From an uncultured Clostridia bacterium (GTDB lineage Bacteria; Bacillota; Clostridia; TANB77; CAG-508): a stretch of 30,557 nucleotides of DNA. Below, in pieces: positions 14,245 to 23,116 of the stretch. Within the stretch, counting starts at the first letter, position 1, and every line of letters begins with the position of its first letter. The stretch covers positions 1 through 30,557 of the forward strand of contig CAPXSA010000018.1 in NCBI GenBank assembly GCA_948735595.1, written 5' to 3'. The notes below the pieces were generated by a model, which ran no database searches, had not been told where the DNA came from, and saw nothing but the letters and a program-made list of their open reading frames with translations. The translations under genes were made by a program, and so were the position numbers.

Positions 14245-14973
14245 TTAATTTTGCACAACACTTCCCCTGTTTTCATTAAAAGTTGACTTAACAATGATTT
14301 TAATACCATATTTCTTGGCAATTCTAATGCATCTATCATGCAATACCTTTGCGCCACTTTGTGCCAGTTTATTCATCTCCTCATAGGAAATAGTTTCTAT
14401 TTTTTTAGCATTAGAATATTGATTAGGATCTTTGTCATAAATGCCATCTGTATCTGTAAAAATATAGCATTCCTTCTGATTTAAAGCCGCTGCTATTGCT
14501 ACTGCACTTGTGTCAGAACCATTTCTTCCTAATGTAGTAATGTTTCTGTGACTGTCTATTCCTTGAAAGCCAGCAACTACTACTGCGTCATTTTCTTCTA
14601 ATTCTTTCCATATTCTATATGGACGAATTTCTTGTATTTTTGCCTGTGTATACTCTTCATTTGTTATCATTCCCGCTTGTTCTCCTGTTAATGAAATAGC
14701 CTTGTAACCCATTTCATTTAAAAGAATAGCAAACTTACTAATGGATATTTGCTCCCCCACTGATACTAGCATATCTAATTCTCTTTTGTTTGGATTTTTA
14801 CTTAATCGTTTTGCTTCTGCTAATAGGGTATCTGTTGTTTTGCCTTGTGCTGACAAGATAGCGACTACCTTTTGTCCTTCTTGCAAAAACTGAATTGTCT
14901 TTTTGGTTACCTTTCTTAGATTCTCATCATTTGTAAGTGAACTTCCTCCAAATTTGATAACTTTAATATTCAT
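14245..14973 (-). CDS. Aspartokinase catalytic domain without ACT domains
   Basis: 242 residues, a single amino-acid-kinase domain: start VIKFGGSSLTNDENL (KFGGSS signature), SVGEQIS, TTLGRNGSDTSA and FTDTDGIYDKDP, all typical of aspartate kinase. Normal monofunctional aspartokinases have about 400 residues with two C-terminal ACT domains that bind lysine or threonine. Here the protein ends right after the kinase fold, so feedback control by those amino acids is not expected. It sits between prfB and yabP/yabQ, which hints at a sporulation link such as supply of diaminopimelate or dipicolinate; this is inference. Confidence 0.8.
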   Translation of the reverse strand: MNIKVIKFGGSSLTNDENLRKVTKKTIQFLQEGQKVVAILSAQGKTTDTLLAEAKRLSKNPNKRELDMLVSVGEQISISKFAILLNEMGYKAISLTGEQAGMITNEEYTQAKIQEIRPYRIWKELEENDAVVVAGFQGIDSHRNITTLGRNGSDTSAVAIAAALNQKECYIFTDTDGIYDKDPNQYSNAKKIETISYEEMNKLAQSGAKVLHDRCIRIAKKYGIKIIVKSTFNENRGSVVQN

Positions 14974-14995
14974 AAACTTATGTCCTTATATGAAA

Positions 14996-15034
14996 ATATA
15001 CAAGCCAATTTGATTCCAAATTTGACTTGTATAT
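14996..15034 (-). terminator. Terminator after prfB
   Basis: ATATACAAG (14996-15004) pairs with CTTGTATAT (15026-15034), extended by AATTTG/CAAATT inside. TTTTC follows on the minus strand. Confidence 0.65.
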
Positions 15035-15048
15035 CATATTCTTCTATT

Positions 15049-16159
15049 TTATTTTTGTGCCACATTACTCTTTAAATAACTATCAATAAATCCATCTAAA
15101 TCTCCATCCATAACAGATTGTACATTTCCTACCTCATAATTTGTTCTATGGTCTTTTACTAAAGTGTAAGGGCAAAATACATAAGAACGAATTTGACTTC
15201 CCCACGCAATCTCCATTTGAAGCCCTTTCAATTCATCAATTGTGTCTTTTTGCTCCTTTTCTTTTAAGTTTAATAATTTAGATTTTAACATTTTAAGCGC
15301 TGTATCTTTATTTTGGAATTGAGAACGTTCTGTTTGACATGCTACGACAATTCCTGTTGGAATGTGAGTTAATCTTACTGCAGATGAAGTTTTATTGATA
15401 TGCTGACCTCCTGCTCCTGATGCTCTATATACATCCATTTTAATATCATCTGGGTTAATTTCTAATTCAATATCATCTGTGATTTCAGGTAATACTTCAA
15501 TAGAAGCAAATGAAGTATGTCTTCTTCCTCCTGCGTCAAATGGTGAAATTCTAACCAAACGATGAACTCCCATTTCTCCTTTTAGATATCCATAGGCATA
15601 ATCACCACTAACGGAAAAGGTAACACTTTTAAGCCCTGCTTCATCGCCTTCTAAATAGTCTAACTCTTTTAAATCATAATTGCGTGCATTTGCCCATCTA
15701 CTATACATACGATATAGCATTTCTGCCCAATCTTGTGCTTCTGTGCCTCCTGCGCCGGGGTGAATTGTGATAATCGCATTATTGTTGTCATATTTACCAG
15801 ATAATAAAGTGGTAATTTCTAACTTTTCAATTTGTTTTTCTATTAAAGATGTAGACTTTATTACTTCTTTAGCCATTTCATCATCAGTTTCTATTTCTAA
15901 CAGTTCATTCATTTCGAATATATTATTTAATTCATTTTGTATTTTATGAAATCCTTCTACTTTCACTTTTAGTCCATTGATTTCTTTTAAAACCTTTGAA
16001 CTGTTTTCTGTATCATTCCAAAAGTCATTATTCATAGTTTGTTCTTCTAAAAGCTTTAATTCTTTTCCTTTATTTACTACATCAAAGTGAATCACCTATC
16101 TTTAGTAATCTATCCTTCAAATCCTGCAATTTTCTGCTATTTTCTTCAAGTTCTATCAT
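15049..16159 (-). CDS. prfB: Peptide chain release factor 2, with programmed +1 frameshift
   Basis: RF2 has the GGQ motif (GAGGQHINKTSSAVRL) for peptide release, and a tripeptide-like region including SPFDAGGRRHTS. The gene starts at ATG 16159 after AAGGGGTG: 25 codons end in CTT TGA (16087-16082). The rest is in the +1 frame from GAT 16083 (DVVNKGKELK) to 15049. The product has about 372 residues. Low RF2 levels let ribosomes pause at TGA and slip, the classic RF2 autoregulation. Confidence 0.95.
16082..16099 (-). promoter_or_regulatory. RF2 programmed frameshift site
   Basis: Reading leftward: ATAGGTGATTCACTTTGA followed by T. CTT-TGA is the canonical slip site. AGGTGA a few bases upstream is the internal Shine-Dalgarno-like stimulator (AGGGGG in E. 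coli). The base after TGA is T instead of the usual C. Confidence 0.9.
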
Positions 16160-16232
16160 TACTTTTTCACCCCTTCTTTATCTTAAGATTATTTATTATA
16201 TCATTAAAATTCGAAAGAATCAAGTTGCATAT

Positions 16233-16261
16233 TTGACATATTATGTTAATTGTGCTATAAT
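16233..16261 (+). promoter_or_regulatory. Consensus promoter for the 16314 gene
   Basis: TTGACA (16233-16238), 17-bp spacer, TATAAT (16256-16261). The leader has a small hairpin AAACGT-N5-ACGTTT and a strong GGGAGG (16301-16306) before ATG 16314. A second TATAAT at 16291 has no matching -35. Confidence 0.85.
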
Positions 16262-16313
16262 GATATTATCTTAAACGTAAAACACGTTTGTATAATACTA
16301 GGGAGGCTACATC

Positions 16314-16736
16314 ATGGAAAACACCACGAAGAAAAACATCAAAGAGATCCATAGCCAAATCCTCTTGGCTGATTCTACTTTAAAGAGTGAGTCCAAGAGA
16401 CTGTACCTTATTTTCCAAGGCACTTACAGCACCTATCATCGCAACCCCGGTTTATCCTTCTCTTTGGCAGACAAATCTGATGCTCAGGAACTTGATCTCC
16501 TCATGGAGATTACTGGCGTCATGGGAGAAGGATGGCAATCACAATTGGTCGACAAAGAAGTTCGCCTTCTCGTCGAAGTCAACGTGATCGACCGTTCCGA
16601 CACCCGTGTCATTGTTAAGGCAATCGGCCACAAATTGGAGGTCGACGGAGACGATGATTACTTCCTTGTTCTTGGAAAAGAGAAGCAGTTGGTTTCCAAG
16701 CAGACCGCAATGAAGCTTATCACAGAAGACAACTAA
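16314..16736 (+). CDS. Unknown soluble protein of foreign codon use
   Basis: 140 residues, charged and soluble, not recognised. It is mixed alpha/beta, with Val-rich strands in the second half (VRLLVEVNVIDRSDTRVIVK) and a mid-protein LMEITGVMGEGW. Codon choice differs sharply from its neighbours: many codons end in C or G (AAC, ACC, ATC, GTC, CTC, CGC) in a region that otherwise uses A/T endings. It has its own consensus promoter, strong ribosome site and strong terminator, and is opposite in strand to its neighbours. This is the profile of a recently acquired single-gene cassette or of a very highly expressed gene. No function inferred. Confidence 0.75.
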   Translation: MENTTKKNIKEIHSQILLADSTLKSESKRLYLIFQGTYSTYHRNPGLSFSLADKSDAQELDLLMEITGVMGEGWQSQLVDKEVRLLVEVNVIDRSDTRVIVKAIGHKLEVDGDDDYFLVLGKEKQLVSKQTAMKLITEDN

Positions 16737-16790
16737 AAGGAGGACAATCCAAAAACAAATCTATGAAATATCACGCAACTTTTCCCTAGC

Positions 16791-16821
16791 AAGAGAAGAC
16801 GATTGATAATCGTCTTCTCTT
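16791..16821. terminator. Strong terminator shared by convergent genes
   Basis: AAGAGAAGACGAT (16791-16803), 5-nt loop, ATCGTCTTCTCTT (16809-16821): a perfect 13-bp stem between the 16314 gene and the leftward gene ending at 16831. Confidence 0.85.
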
Positions 16822-16830
16822 TATTGGTTT

Positions 16831-17205
16831 TTAATATTTAATAGTATGGATACTATCTTTTTGTTCCCCTCCCTTTAAAATTATTTCTACATAATCTTCA
16901 TGCCATGTTATTTCAATGTTTTCTTCTCTTGCTATTGCTCCATCATTATTAATTTCTTCTTCAAACTGTTCAATCTTTCTATTTCTGTTATTCACTAAAG
17001 TTACTCTTACTTTTGTTGCCCCAAAGGGCCATTCAGGTTCTCCAACAGATTGAAATATTACTTTATATCCATTATTTTTATTCATATATTCAGAAATATC
17101 TGTAACTCTTAACTTTGTAATATAAATTCCTATTAAAAGCAAAATGTCAATAAAAATAATAAATCCTATCAGAATTCTTCTTGCAATTTTCGTAATTTCT
17201 TTCAT
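16831..17205 (-). CDS. Small membrane protein of unknown function
   Basis: 124 residues: one N-terminal membrane segment (about 10-30), then an extracytoplasmic beta-rich domain (YKVIFQSVGEPEWPFGATKV ... ITWHEDYVEIILKG). The PFG-x-x-x-V-x-V-x-L pattern followed by W-x-E-D is seen in clostridial proteins of unknown function. Its start overlaps the stop of the upstream gene by 4 nt, so both are in one operon and probably work together. Confidence 0.7.
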   Translation of the reverse strand: MKEITKIARRILIGFIIFIDILLLIGIYITKLRVTDISEYMNKNNGYKVIFQSVGEPEWPFGATKVRVTLVNNRNRKIEQFEEEINNDGAIAREENIEITWHEDYVEIILKGGEQKDSIHTIKY

Positions 17206-18236
17206 TCTTTCTCACTTTCTATCTTCCAATTTAGTCCATTATCTTCACTGTAAAAATAGTAATACTTTTTCTTTGATTGTTCTATGATATAAGTTTGAAC
17301 CTTTAAAATATTTCCCTCTTTATATGGCACATCGTTAATATAAAGTTGGGTATCTCTTTTTAGTCCATCTAATTCTATTTTCACTTTTAGAAAACTTTTT
17401 CCTCCATTATTCGTTACTAATAATCCACTATTTTCTCCGTTCATTCCTGCAAGCCCATAATCATTAATAAATCCAATTTCTTCATCGATAAATATAAAGT
17501 CTGCACCACTATGAATTGTCATTCCACTGCTTTGGTTGTTCCAATTCTTTCCTTCATCTATAGTTTTCTGTATACTTATAACTTCCCTTTGAGCCAGTAT
17601 GAAACATTCTCTTTTTACTCTTATTGCTATATTTTTATCTATCTGCTTTTCATATAAAATTGCGCTTTCTTCATTATCTAGATTATCTTCTTTCAAATCT
17701 TCACTTTCTTGTATAGTATCGATTTGCTTTTCTAATTTTCCCTCTTTATCATAATAATAGTAAGTTAAAATTGAGTGTTCTTCTTCAAATGGATTAAAAG
17801 ACCCCTTCCCATAATTTTCTTCATATGTTCTATTTTTTTCTCTTGTAAATATATTTTTATACTTATAATAATCTACTCTTGTTTCGTATCCATTTATCAC
17901 ATACCCAACCATTTTCTTATTTTCTATTTCGATAATATATTCTGGTGGATAAAGTTCATATATGAAAATAGCAATTGTTCCTAGAATAATCTTACTAAAT
18001 AGCAACAAATTAATTATAACTAAAATTATCATTATAATTTTTTCAGTTTTATTTTCTATCATCATAAGTAACTGCACAATTCCTGAAATAATTCCTATGC
18101 AATTTATAATCAGTATCGTTTGCTTTACCCATTTTAAGTACTCTAAACCTAATTTGTCTACAATTAAGCAGGTAACTCCAAAAAGTAAATCGAAAAGTAT
18201 TAAATCTATTATGATATTACTAAATAATTTTTTCAT
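17202..18236 (-). CDS. Membrane protein with BNR/Asp-box-like repeats
   Basis: 344 residues from ATG 18236 (AGGAGAG upstream; an earlier start at 18272 lacks one). There are three membrane segments in the first 110 residues (about 6-26, 36-58, 66-98). A large outer domain follows with three Asp-box-like motifs near the C-terminus: TIDEGKNWNN, TNNGGKSFLK and SEDNGLNWKI (S/T-x-D/N-x-G-x-x-W/F). Asp boxes mark beta-propeller blades in sialidases and photosystem-assembly proteins; three alone do not make a full propeller. Forms an operon with the 16831 gene. Role unknown. Confidence 0.65.
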   Translation of the reverse strand: MKKLFSNIIIDLILFDLLFGVTCLIVDKLGLEYLKWVKQTILIINCIGIISGIVQLLMMIENKTEKIIMIILVIINLLLFSKIILGTIAIFIYELYPPEYIIEIENKKMVGYVINGYETRVDYYKYKNIFTREKNRTYEENYGKGSFNPFEEEHSILTYYYYDKEGKLEKQIDTIQESEDLKEDNLDNEESAILYEKQIDKNIAIRVKRECFILAQREVISIQKTIDEGKNWNNQSSGMTIHSGADFIFIDEEIGFINDYGLAGMNGENSGLLVTNNGGKSFLKVKIELDGLKRDTQLYINDVPYKEGNILKVQTYIIEQSKKKYYYFYSEDNGLNWKIESEKE

Positions 18237-18341
18237 AAACTCTCCTATCTTTAATAAATCATATCGTACCATATAGATCCATCATTAACAATATAGCAAA
18301 GAAAGGTTTAAGATATTCTTCAGTTAATCTTCATGAATGCA

Positions 18342-18370
18342 AAAATAGATAGTACACGACTATCTATTTT
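18342..18370 (-). terminator. Terminator after the NUDIX gene
   Basis: AAAATAGATAG (18342-18352), 7-nt loop, CTATCTATTTT (18360-18370), with T-runs on both strands. Confidence 0.75.
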
Positions 18371-18374
18371 ATTT

Positions 18375-18869
18375 TTACAAATTATTTAATTCCAAATATT
18401 TTTCTAATGCATTTATATTCATAATAAAGAATTTATCTCTCTGATTTCTTAATAATTTTGCCAATTCATGAATTTCTATCCATCTAATATTTCTTGATTC
18501 ATTTGTTTCTAATACTGGCTCTCCTTCTGCTTCACATATAAAGTGAGCACATATTATAGAGTATGCGTTTGCTAGATTTTGAGTAATACAAAACGGCATA
18601 AAATTTATTGTTCCAATATCTTTACTATGTATTATTTCTTCTTCTCCTATTATTTTTGTAACTTTTAGTCCCGTTTCTTCAAATACTTCTCTTCTTACAG
18701 TGTCATAAGCATTTTCATATTCTCTTATTTTTCCTGCTGGTAGTTCATATTGTCCATTTGTTTCGTTTCCATCTTCTTTCCATCTTTCTTGAATGATAAT
18801 ATATTTTTTATCATCTATGTTTCTTTCTACAATAGCTCCTATTGCAGGTTTTGCAAATTTCTCCTCCAT
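18375..18869 (-). CDS. NUDIX hydrolase
   Basis: 164 residues with a complete Nudix box at residues 46-68: Gly46, Glu52, then REVFEETGL (60-68), the Mg-binding signature G-x5-E-x7-R-E-U-x-E-E-x-G-U. ELPAGKI directly before the box is typical of ADP-ribose or sugar-nucleotide pyrophosphatases, though the substrate cannot be set from sequence. AGGAGA precedes ATG 18869. It lies 60 nt after secA on the same strand with no terminator between, so it may be co-transcribed. Confidence 0.9.
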   Translation of the reverse strand: MEEKFAKPAIGAIVERNIDDKKYIIIQERWKEDGNETNGQYELPAGKIREYENAYDTVRREVFEETGLKVTKIIGEEEIIHSKDIGTINFMPFCITQNLANAYSIICAHFICEAEGEPVLETNESRNIRWIEIHELAKLLRNQRDKFFIMNINALEKYLELNNL

Positions 18870-18929
18870 GTATTCTCCTCTACATATTTATTCTACAATA
18901 AAAATTATTGTCCACTTCAAATAGCCTAC

Positions 18930-21671
18930 TTACTTTCCACAACAATTTTTATACTTCTTCCCACTTCCACATGGACAAGGATCATTTCTTCCAACATTTG
19001 GAGCAGTATTGACTACTGTCATATTTCCACCTGATTTTCTTGGTGCTTGTGTGTCTAAATCTCTTAATGTATCTTCAAAACCTTCTCCTGTAATCTTGAC
19101 TGATGTTGTTCTTTGTAGATTTTCTTCTCTTTTTCTAGCATTCATTAGGAATTTGATGACATCTGTTTGAATATCCAAATTCATTTGGTCAAACATATCT
19201 GCTCCTTCAATTCTATATTGAACAACAGGGTCTTTTTGGCCATAAGCACGAAGACCAATACCATTTTTTAGTTCGTCCATTGCTTCGATGTGGTCCATCC
19301 ATCTATCATCAACAATTTTTAGCATGATAACTCTTTCAAGTTCTCTCATGTTATCAGCGCCAATTTCTTGTTCTTTTTGTTCATAAATTTGATGTGCTTT
19401 TTCTTTTAATTCTTTAGTTACTTCATTTAATACAATTTTGTCCTTTTTAGTAGACTCTAACTCTGTAATACCAAAATTAACAGCTACATCTTGATTAAAT
19501 GCATCTAAGTTAAAGTCTGCTACTTCTGATAAATATTCCATAGCAGTTTCTTCAGCTAAATTATCTATCATGTTTAATACGTTTTTCTTTAAATCTTCTC
19601 CATCTAAAACTCTTCTTCTTTGGTCATAAATGGTACCCCTTTGTACATTCATAACATCATCATATCTTAATACATTTTTACGAATGCTAAAGTTTTGTCC
19701 TTCTACCTTCTTTTGAGCAGTTTCTACTGCATTAGAAAGTATTTTAGATTCTAAAGGCATATCTTCATCTGCACCTAAGGTATTATATACTCTAGTAATT
19801 GCATCACCACCAAAGATTTTCATTAAATCATCATCTAATCCAATATAAAATCTAGATTCTCCTGGATCACCTTGACGACCACTACGTCCACGAAGCTGAT
19901 TATCAATTCTTCTAGATTCATGTCTTTCTGTACCAATAATCTTTAAGCCCCCTGCTGCAATTACCTTTTCTTTTTCTTCTTTGATTTCTTGGTCGAATTT
20001 TTCTTCTAATTCTTTAAATTTCTTTCTAGCTTCTAAAATATTTTGATCCTGTGTTTCATTGAAGGCTGTTGCTTGTTCTAATTGCTCTTCTGTATATCTT
20101 TGTCTTCTCATTTCTTGTTTTGCTAGATATTCACTATTACCGCCAAGCATAATATCAGTACCACGACCTGCCATGTTCGTTGCAATTGTAACAGCCCCAT
20201 ATTTACCTGCCTGTGCAATAATTTCAGCTTCTTTTTCATGGAATTTAGCATTTAATACTTCATGCGTAATTCCTTCTCTTTTTAGTAAATTACTTAACTT
20301 CTCAGACTTTTCAATAGAAACTGTACCAACTAGAACTGGTTGTCCTTTTGCATGGCTCTCTTTGATATCATTGATAACTGCTCTAAATTTAGCATCTTCA
20401 TTCTTGTAAATGATATCATGATGGTCATCACGAATCATTGGTTTATTAGTTGGTATTTCAATAACATCTAAGTGATAAATTTCTTCAAATTCAGCCTCTT
20501 CTGTCATAGCAGTACCAGTCATACCTGATAATTTATCATACATTCTAAAGTAATTTTGGAAAGTGATAGTTGCAAGTGTTTTAGACTCATCTGCAATTTT
20601 AACATGTTCCTTTGCTTCAATTGCTTGATGTAATCCATTATTGTATCTTCTTCCATACATAATACGTCCTGTGAATTCGTCTACAATTAATACTTCTCCA
20701 TCTTTTACAATGTAGTCAATATCTTTTTTCATAATACCATGTGCTCTTAAAGCTTGGTTAACATTGTGTACTAATTCAGAATTTTCAATATCATTGAAGT
20801 TTTCTAAGTTAAATTCTCTTTCTGCTTTTTCAATACCTTTTTGTGTTAAAGATGCTGATTTTGCTTTTAAGTCAACAATGTAATCATAATTTTCATTATC
20901 TTCTGCTTGTTCTTCATCTTTTAAATCTTCTTCTACAATTACTTTTGGAGTTAATCTTCTAACAAAGTTATCTGCCTTTTTATATAAATCTGATGATTGA
21001 GTTCCGCGACCTGAAATGATAAGTGGTGTACGAGCCTCGTCCACTAAAATACTATCAATTTCGTCCACAATAGCATAGTTTAATTCTCTTTGTACCAATT
21101 GTTCTTTATAAATAACCATATTGTCTCTTAGGTAGTCAAAACCAAATTCATTGTTCGTACCATAAGTAACATCTGCGTGATAGGCTTCTCTTTTAGCTTC
21201 TGGTTCCATTCCTGCAACAACTAGTCCAACTGTCAAGCCTAAAAATTTATATACTTTTCCCATCCATTCACTATCTCTTTTGGCTAGGTAATCATTGACT
21301 GTAATAACATGTACACCTTTTCCTGTTAAGGCATTCAAATACACAGGTAATGTGGCAACTAATGTTTTACCTTCACCTGTTTTCATTTCGGCAATTCTTC
21401 CTTGATGAAGTATAATACCACCAATCAATTGCACATCAAAGTGTCTCATTCCTAATACTCTCTTTGAAGCCTCTCTTACTGTTGCAAATGCTTCTGGCAA
21501 AATATCATCTAGAGTTTTACCTTCTTCTAATTGCTTTTTAAATTCTAGCGTTTTCCCTCTTAACTGCTCATCTGTTAATTTTTGAAATTCCTCTTCTAAA
21601 CTGTTAATCTTCTCTACAATTGGCTTTACTCTCTTTACTTCTTTTTCACTATATGTTTTAAATAATCCCAT
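18930..21671 (-). CDS. secA: Preprotein translocase ATPase SecA
   Basis: 913 residues, full length. In order: the N-terminal DEAD motor with the phosphate loop MKTGEGKT, DEIDSILVDEARTPLI (Walker B region), the preprotein crosslinking domain, motor domain 2 with ATNMAGRGTDI and GRSGRQGDPG, the helical scaffold (DDRWMDHI), and a C-terminal zinc site CPCGSGKKYKNCC for SecB and lipid contact. It drives export through SecYEG. GAAGGAAG lies before ATG 21671. There are no CGG codons in its 913 codons. Confidence 0.98.
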   Translation of the reverse strand: MGLFKTYSEKEVKRVKPIVEKINSLEEEFQKLTDEQLRGKTLEFKKQLEEGKTLDDILPEAFATVREASKRVLGMRHFDVQLIGGIILHQGRIAEMKTGEGKTLVATLPVYLNALTGKGVHVITVNDYLAKRDSEWMGKVYKFLGLTVGLVVAGMEPEAKREAYHADVTYGTNNEFGFDYLRDNMVIYKEQLVQRELNYAIVDEIDSILVDEARTPLIISGRGTQSSDLYKKADNFVRRLTPKVIVEEDLKDEEQAEDNENYDYIVDLKAKSASLTQKGIEKAEREFNLENFNDIENSELVHNVNQALRAHGIMKKDIDYIVKDGEVLIVDEFTGRIMYGRRYNNGLHQAIEAKEHVKIADESKTLATITFQNYFRMYDKLSGMTGTAMTEEAEFEEIYHLDVIEIPTNKPMIRDDHHDIIYKNEDAKFRAVINDIKESHAKGQPVLVGTVSIEKSEKLSNLLKREGITHEVLNAKFHEKEAEIIAQAGKYGAVTIATNMAGRGTDIMLGGNSEYLAKQEMRRQRYTEEQLEQATAFNETQDQNILEARKKFKELEEKFDQEIKEEKEKVIAAGGLKIIGTERHESRRIDNQLRGRSGRQGDPGESRFYIGLDDDLMKIFGGDAITRVYNTLGADEDMPLESKILSNAVETAQKKVEGQNFSIRKNVLRYDDVMNVQRGTIYDQRRRVLDGEDLKKNVLNMIDNLAEETAMEYLSEVADFNLDAFNQDVAVNFGITELESTKKDKIVLNEVTKELKEKAHQIYEQKEQEIGADNMRELERVIMLKIVDDRWMDHIEAMDELKNGIGLRAYGQKDPVVQYRIEGADMFDQMNLDIQTDVIKFLMNARKREENLQRTTSVKITGEGFEDTLRDLDTQAPRKSGGNMTVVNTAPNVGRNDPCPCGSGKKYKNCCGK

Positions 21672-21686
21672 TGCTTTCTTCCTTCC

Positions 21687-21820
21687 TAACGTTAAATATA
21701 TTCTTGGAAATTACACGTTTATCGTGTAATTGACGTAGAAGATATTTATGCGAAACGTTACAAAGTCTTAAAGCTTTGCTTTTAGAGTTTGTTAGTTCGT
21801 ATAAATATATTCTTTGTTAC
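21687..21820. repeat. Structured intergenic repeat upstream of secA
   Basis: AATTACACG (21709-21717), 5-nt loop, CGTGTAATT (21723-21731). TAAATATATTCTT occurs twice as a direct repeat (21693-21705 and 21802-21814). Looser inverse copies (GAAGATATTTATGCGAA) lie between. The 13-mer TATAAATATATTC at 21800 recurs inverted at 26089. It looks like a short palindromic mobile repeat or structured leader. Confidence 0.5.
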
Positions 21821-21898
21821 TATATCACTTTTACTGAAAAATCGCAAGGTAAAATTCGAGATTAGTATCATTTTTTATAAAAATCTTATGTAAGTATA

Positions 21899-21938
21899 AG
21901 AAGAAGGAGAAGACTGCATACAATCTTCTCCTTCTTCT
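21899..21938 (-). terminator. Strong terminator of the 21947 gene
   Basis: AGAAGAAGGAGAAGA (21899-21913), 10-nt loop, TCTTCTCCTTCTTCT (21924-21938): a perfect 15-bp stem, 8 nt past the stop codon. Confidence 0.85.
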
Positions 21939-21946
21939 ATTGGAAA

Positions 21947-22609
21947 TTACCACAATGCGACAACATGGTTGCCCTTTTCATTACCATGATAACACTCAGG
22001 ATGTCCCTTTGTATCAGCTTCAAAGAGTAAACGCATCCCATAAAGCACTGCTAATTTTCTTACTATCGATGGAATACTCCCTTCTTCATATTCAAAATAA
22101 ATAGATGCTTCAAGGGTTACTAAAATATCTTCTTTTCCTTTGCTCTTCATAGCTTTTTTCATACAAGAGAATAAATAATCTCCATATGTCATTAAAGCAG
22201 GTCTTAGAATAGTTCCGATGGCTCTGTATCCGTTGTCAGCAGTAAAGGAAATAATAGGCGCATCCCGTGAAAATGTAAGTCCTACAACCTTGTGTTCAGG
22301 TCCCCATACGACAAAATCTACGCTTGGGCGCAGGAAGTCATTGCCTTCTAAGCAATGCTTATAAATTTCTTGCGGATCAAATATGGGGGCAATTGCTGGA
22401 TCGTATAGCCGAATCTGCGGAAGGTAGCAACTATTTGTTGCCTCTCTTTCCTCCATACCAGTCATGGATGTGATGATAGGTATAAATCCGAGCGGAAGGG
22501 AGTCTTCTACTTTCTTCCACTGGTTAAAGTGTTCTTCCCCCATAGTAGGAGGATATTGACAATAGCCCAGTTCTCCCAGATAGCTCTTTCCAATAAGTTT
22601 GCTAGACAT
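21947..22609 (-). CDS. Unknown soluble protein of foreign codon use
   Basis: 220 residues from ATG 22609, with AAGGAG upstream. Not recognised. Features seen: MSSKLIGKSYLGELGYCQYP at the start, then LGFIPIITSMTG, FVVWGPEHKVVGLTFSRD and a C-terminal ECYHGNEKGNH. It is soluble, with no membrane segment. Codon use is more GC-balanced than its neighbours, and it is the one convincing gene here with in-frame CGG codons read through (at 22411 and 22267), in CGGC and CGGG contexts. It has its own promoter, leader hairpin and terminator. Likely horizontally acquired. Confidence 0.75.
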   Translation of the reverse strand: MSSKLIGKSYLGELGYCQYPPTMGEEHFNQWKKVEDSLPLGFIPIITSMTGMEEREATNSCYLPQIRLYDPAIAPIFDPQEIYKHCLEGNDFLRPSVDFVVWGPEHKVVGLTFSRDAPIISFTADNGYRAIGTILRPALMTYGDYLFSCMKKAMKSKGKEDILVTLEASIYFEYEEGSIPSIVRKLAVLYGMRLLFEADTKGHPECYHGNEKGNHVVALW

Positions 22610-22639
22610 TGTTCTTCTCCTTTTCAATTTAATAATTTT

Positions 22640-22678
22640 GATTATTTGGAGAAAAACAATAGCTACCTCCAAATAATC
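22640..22678 (-). promoter_or_regulatory. Leader hairpin of the 21947 gene
   Basis: GATTATTTGGAG (22640-22651), 15-nt loop, CTCCAAATAATC (22667-22678): a perfect 12-bp stem in the untranslated leader, with no T-run. A five-codon frame, ATG ATT ATT TGG AGG then TAG, starts at the base of the stem in the RNA. It could stabilise the RNA or act as a control element. Confidence 0.5.
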
Positions 22679-22714
22679 ATTTGAAGGCTACTTTTCAAAA
22701 GTACTTCACTTGTT

Positions 22715-22743
22715 ATTATACTACAAATTTAACATAAAATCAA
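22715..22743 (-). promoter_or_regulatory. Promoter of the 21947 gene
   Basis: Leftward TTGATT (22743-22738), 17-bp spacer, TATAAT (22720-22715). It leaves a leader of about 100 nt that carries the hairpin. Confidence 0.65.
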
Positions 22744-22816
22744 ATCCGTATTATGGCTTACTATTCCATAAATTTTCTAAAATTAGAAGCTTTATATTCC
22801 CTTTTTCTCTACATTG

Positions 22817-22825
22817 TGGTATAAT
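22817..22825 (+). promoter_or_regulatory. Extended -10 promoter for the 22912 gene
   Basis: TGGTATAAT (22817-22825) is an extended -10 element. There is no good -35. The leader of about 80 nt ends in TGGAGG before ATG 22912. Confidence 0.5.
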
Positions 22826-22911
22826 AAATTCTATTCTTCGCAGCCATGCGAAATATGTTAAATGGCAAGTAGCAAATATCCTTAAAATAATTTTTATGGA
22901 GGCTGTAAATT

Positions 22912-23115
22912 ATGGATGTGTATGGTATTACTATCACATGCAGTAAGTGTGGATCGGAATGTATTGATTACACTAAGGACGAGCAAACTACTCTTTCCCG
23001 CAATGGAAGAGATTCTTGGTCATACACTCGTTTTCATTGCACATGTGATGCTTGTGGGCATCGTTTTGAAGAGATTTTCTCTTTGCAGAGATGCTCTATC
23101 AACATTTCTAAATGA
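22912..23115 (+). CDS. 67-residue zinc-ribbon protein
   Basis: Two Cys pairs, ITCSKCGSEC and CTCDACGHRF, about 35 residues apart, suggest one zinc ribbon. The middle part (TTLSRNGRDSWSYTRFH) is polar. It is a stand-alone transcription unit with its own extended -10 promoter, TGGAGG ribosome site and a 19-bp terminator stem. Its codon use is more GC-balanced than the surrounding genes, as in the two other cassettes. Small zinc ribbons often bind nucleic acid or modify a partner; the role here is unknown. Confidence 0.7.
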   Translation: MDVYGITITCSKCGSECIDYTKDEQTTLSRNGRDSWSYTRFHCTCDACGHRFEEIFSLQRCSINISK

Positions 23116-23116
23116 A

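Noticed and set aside
20059..20409. Rightward frame opposite secA
   Set aside because: Antisense to the conserved SecA motor domain, with no start signals.
22267..22411. Universal +1 slippage at every CGG
   Set aside because: Two in-frame CGG codons in the 21947 gene are passed without a break. So the effect, if real, depends on context (CGGA) or does not apply to this foreign-looking gene.
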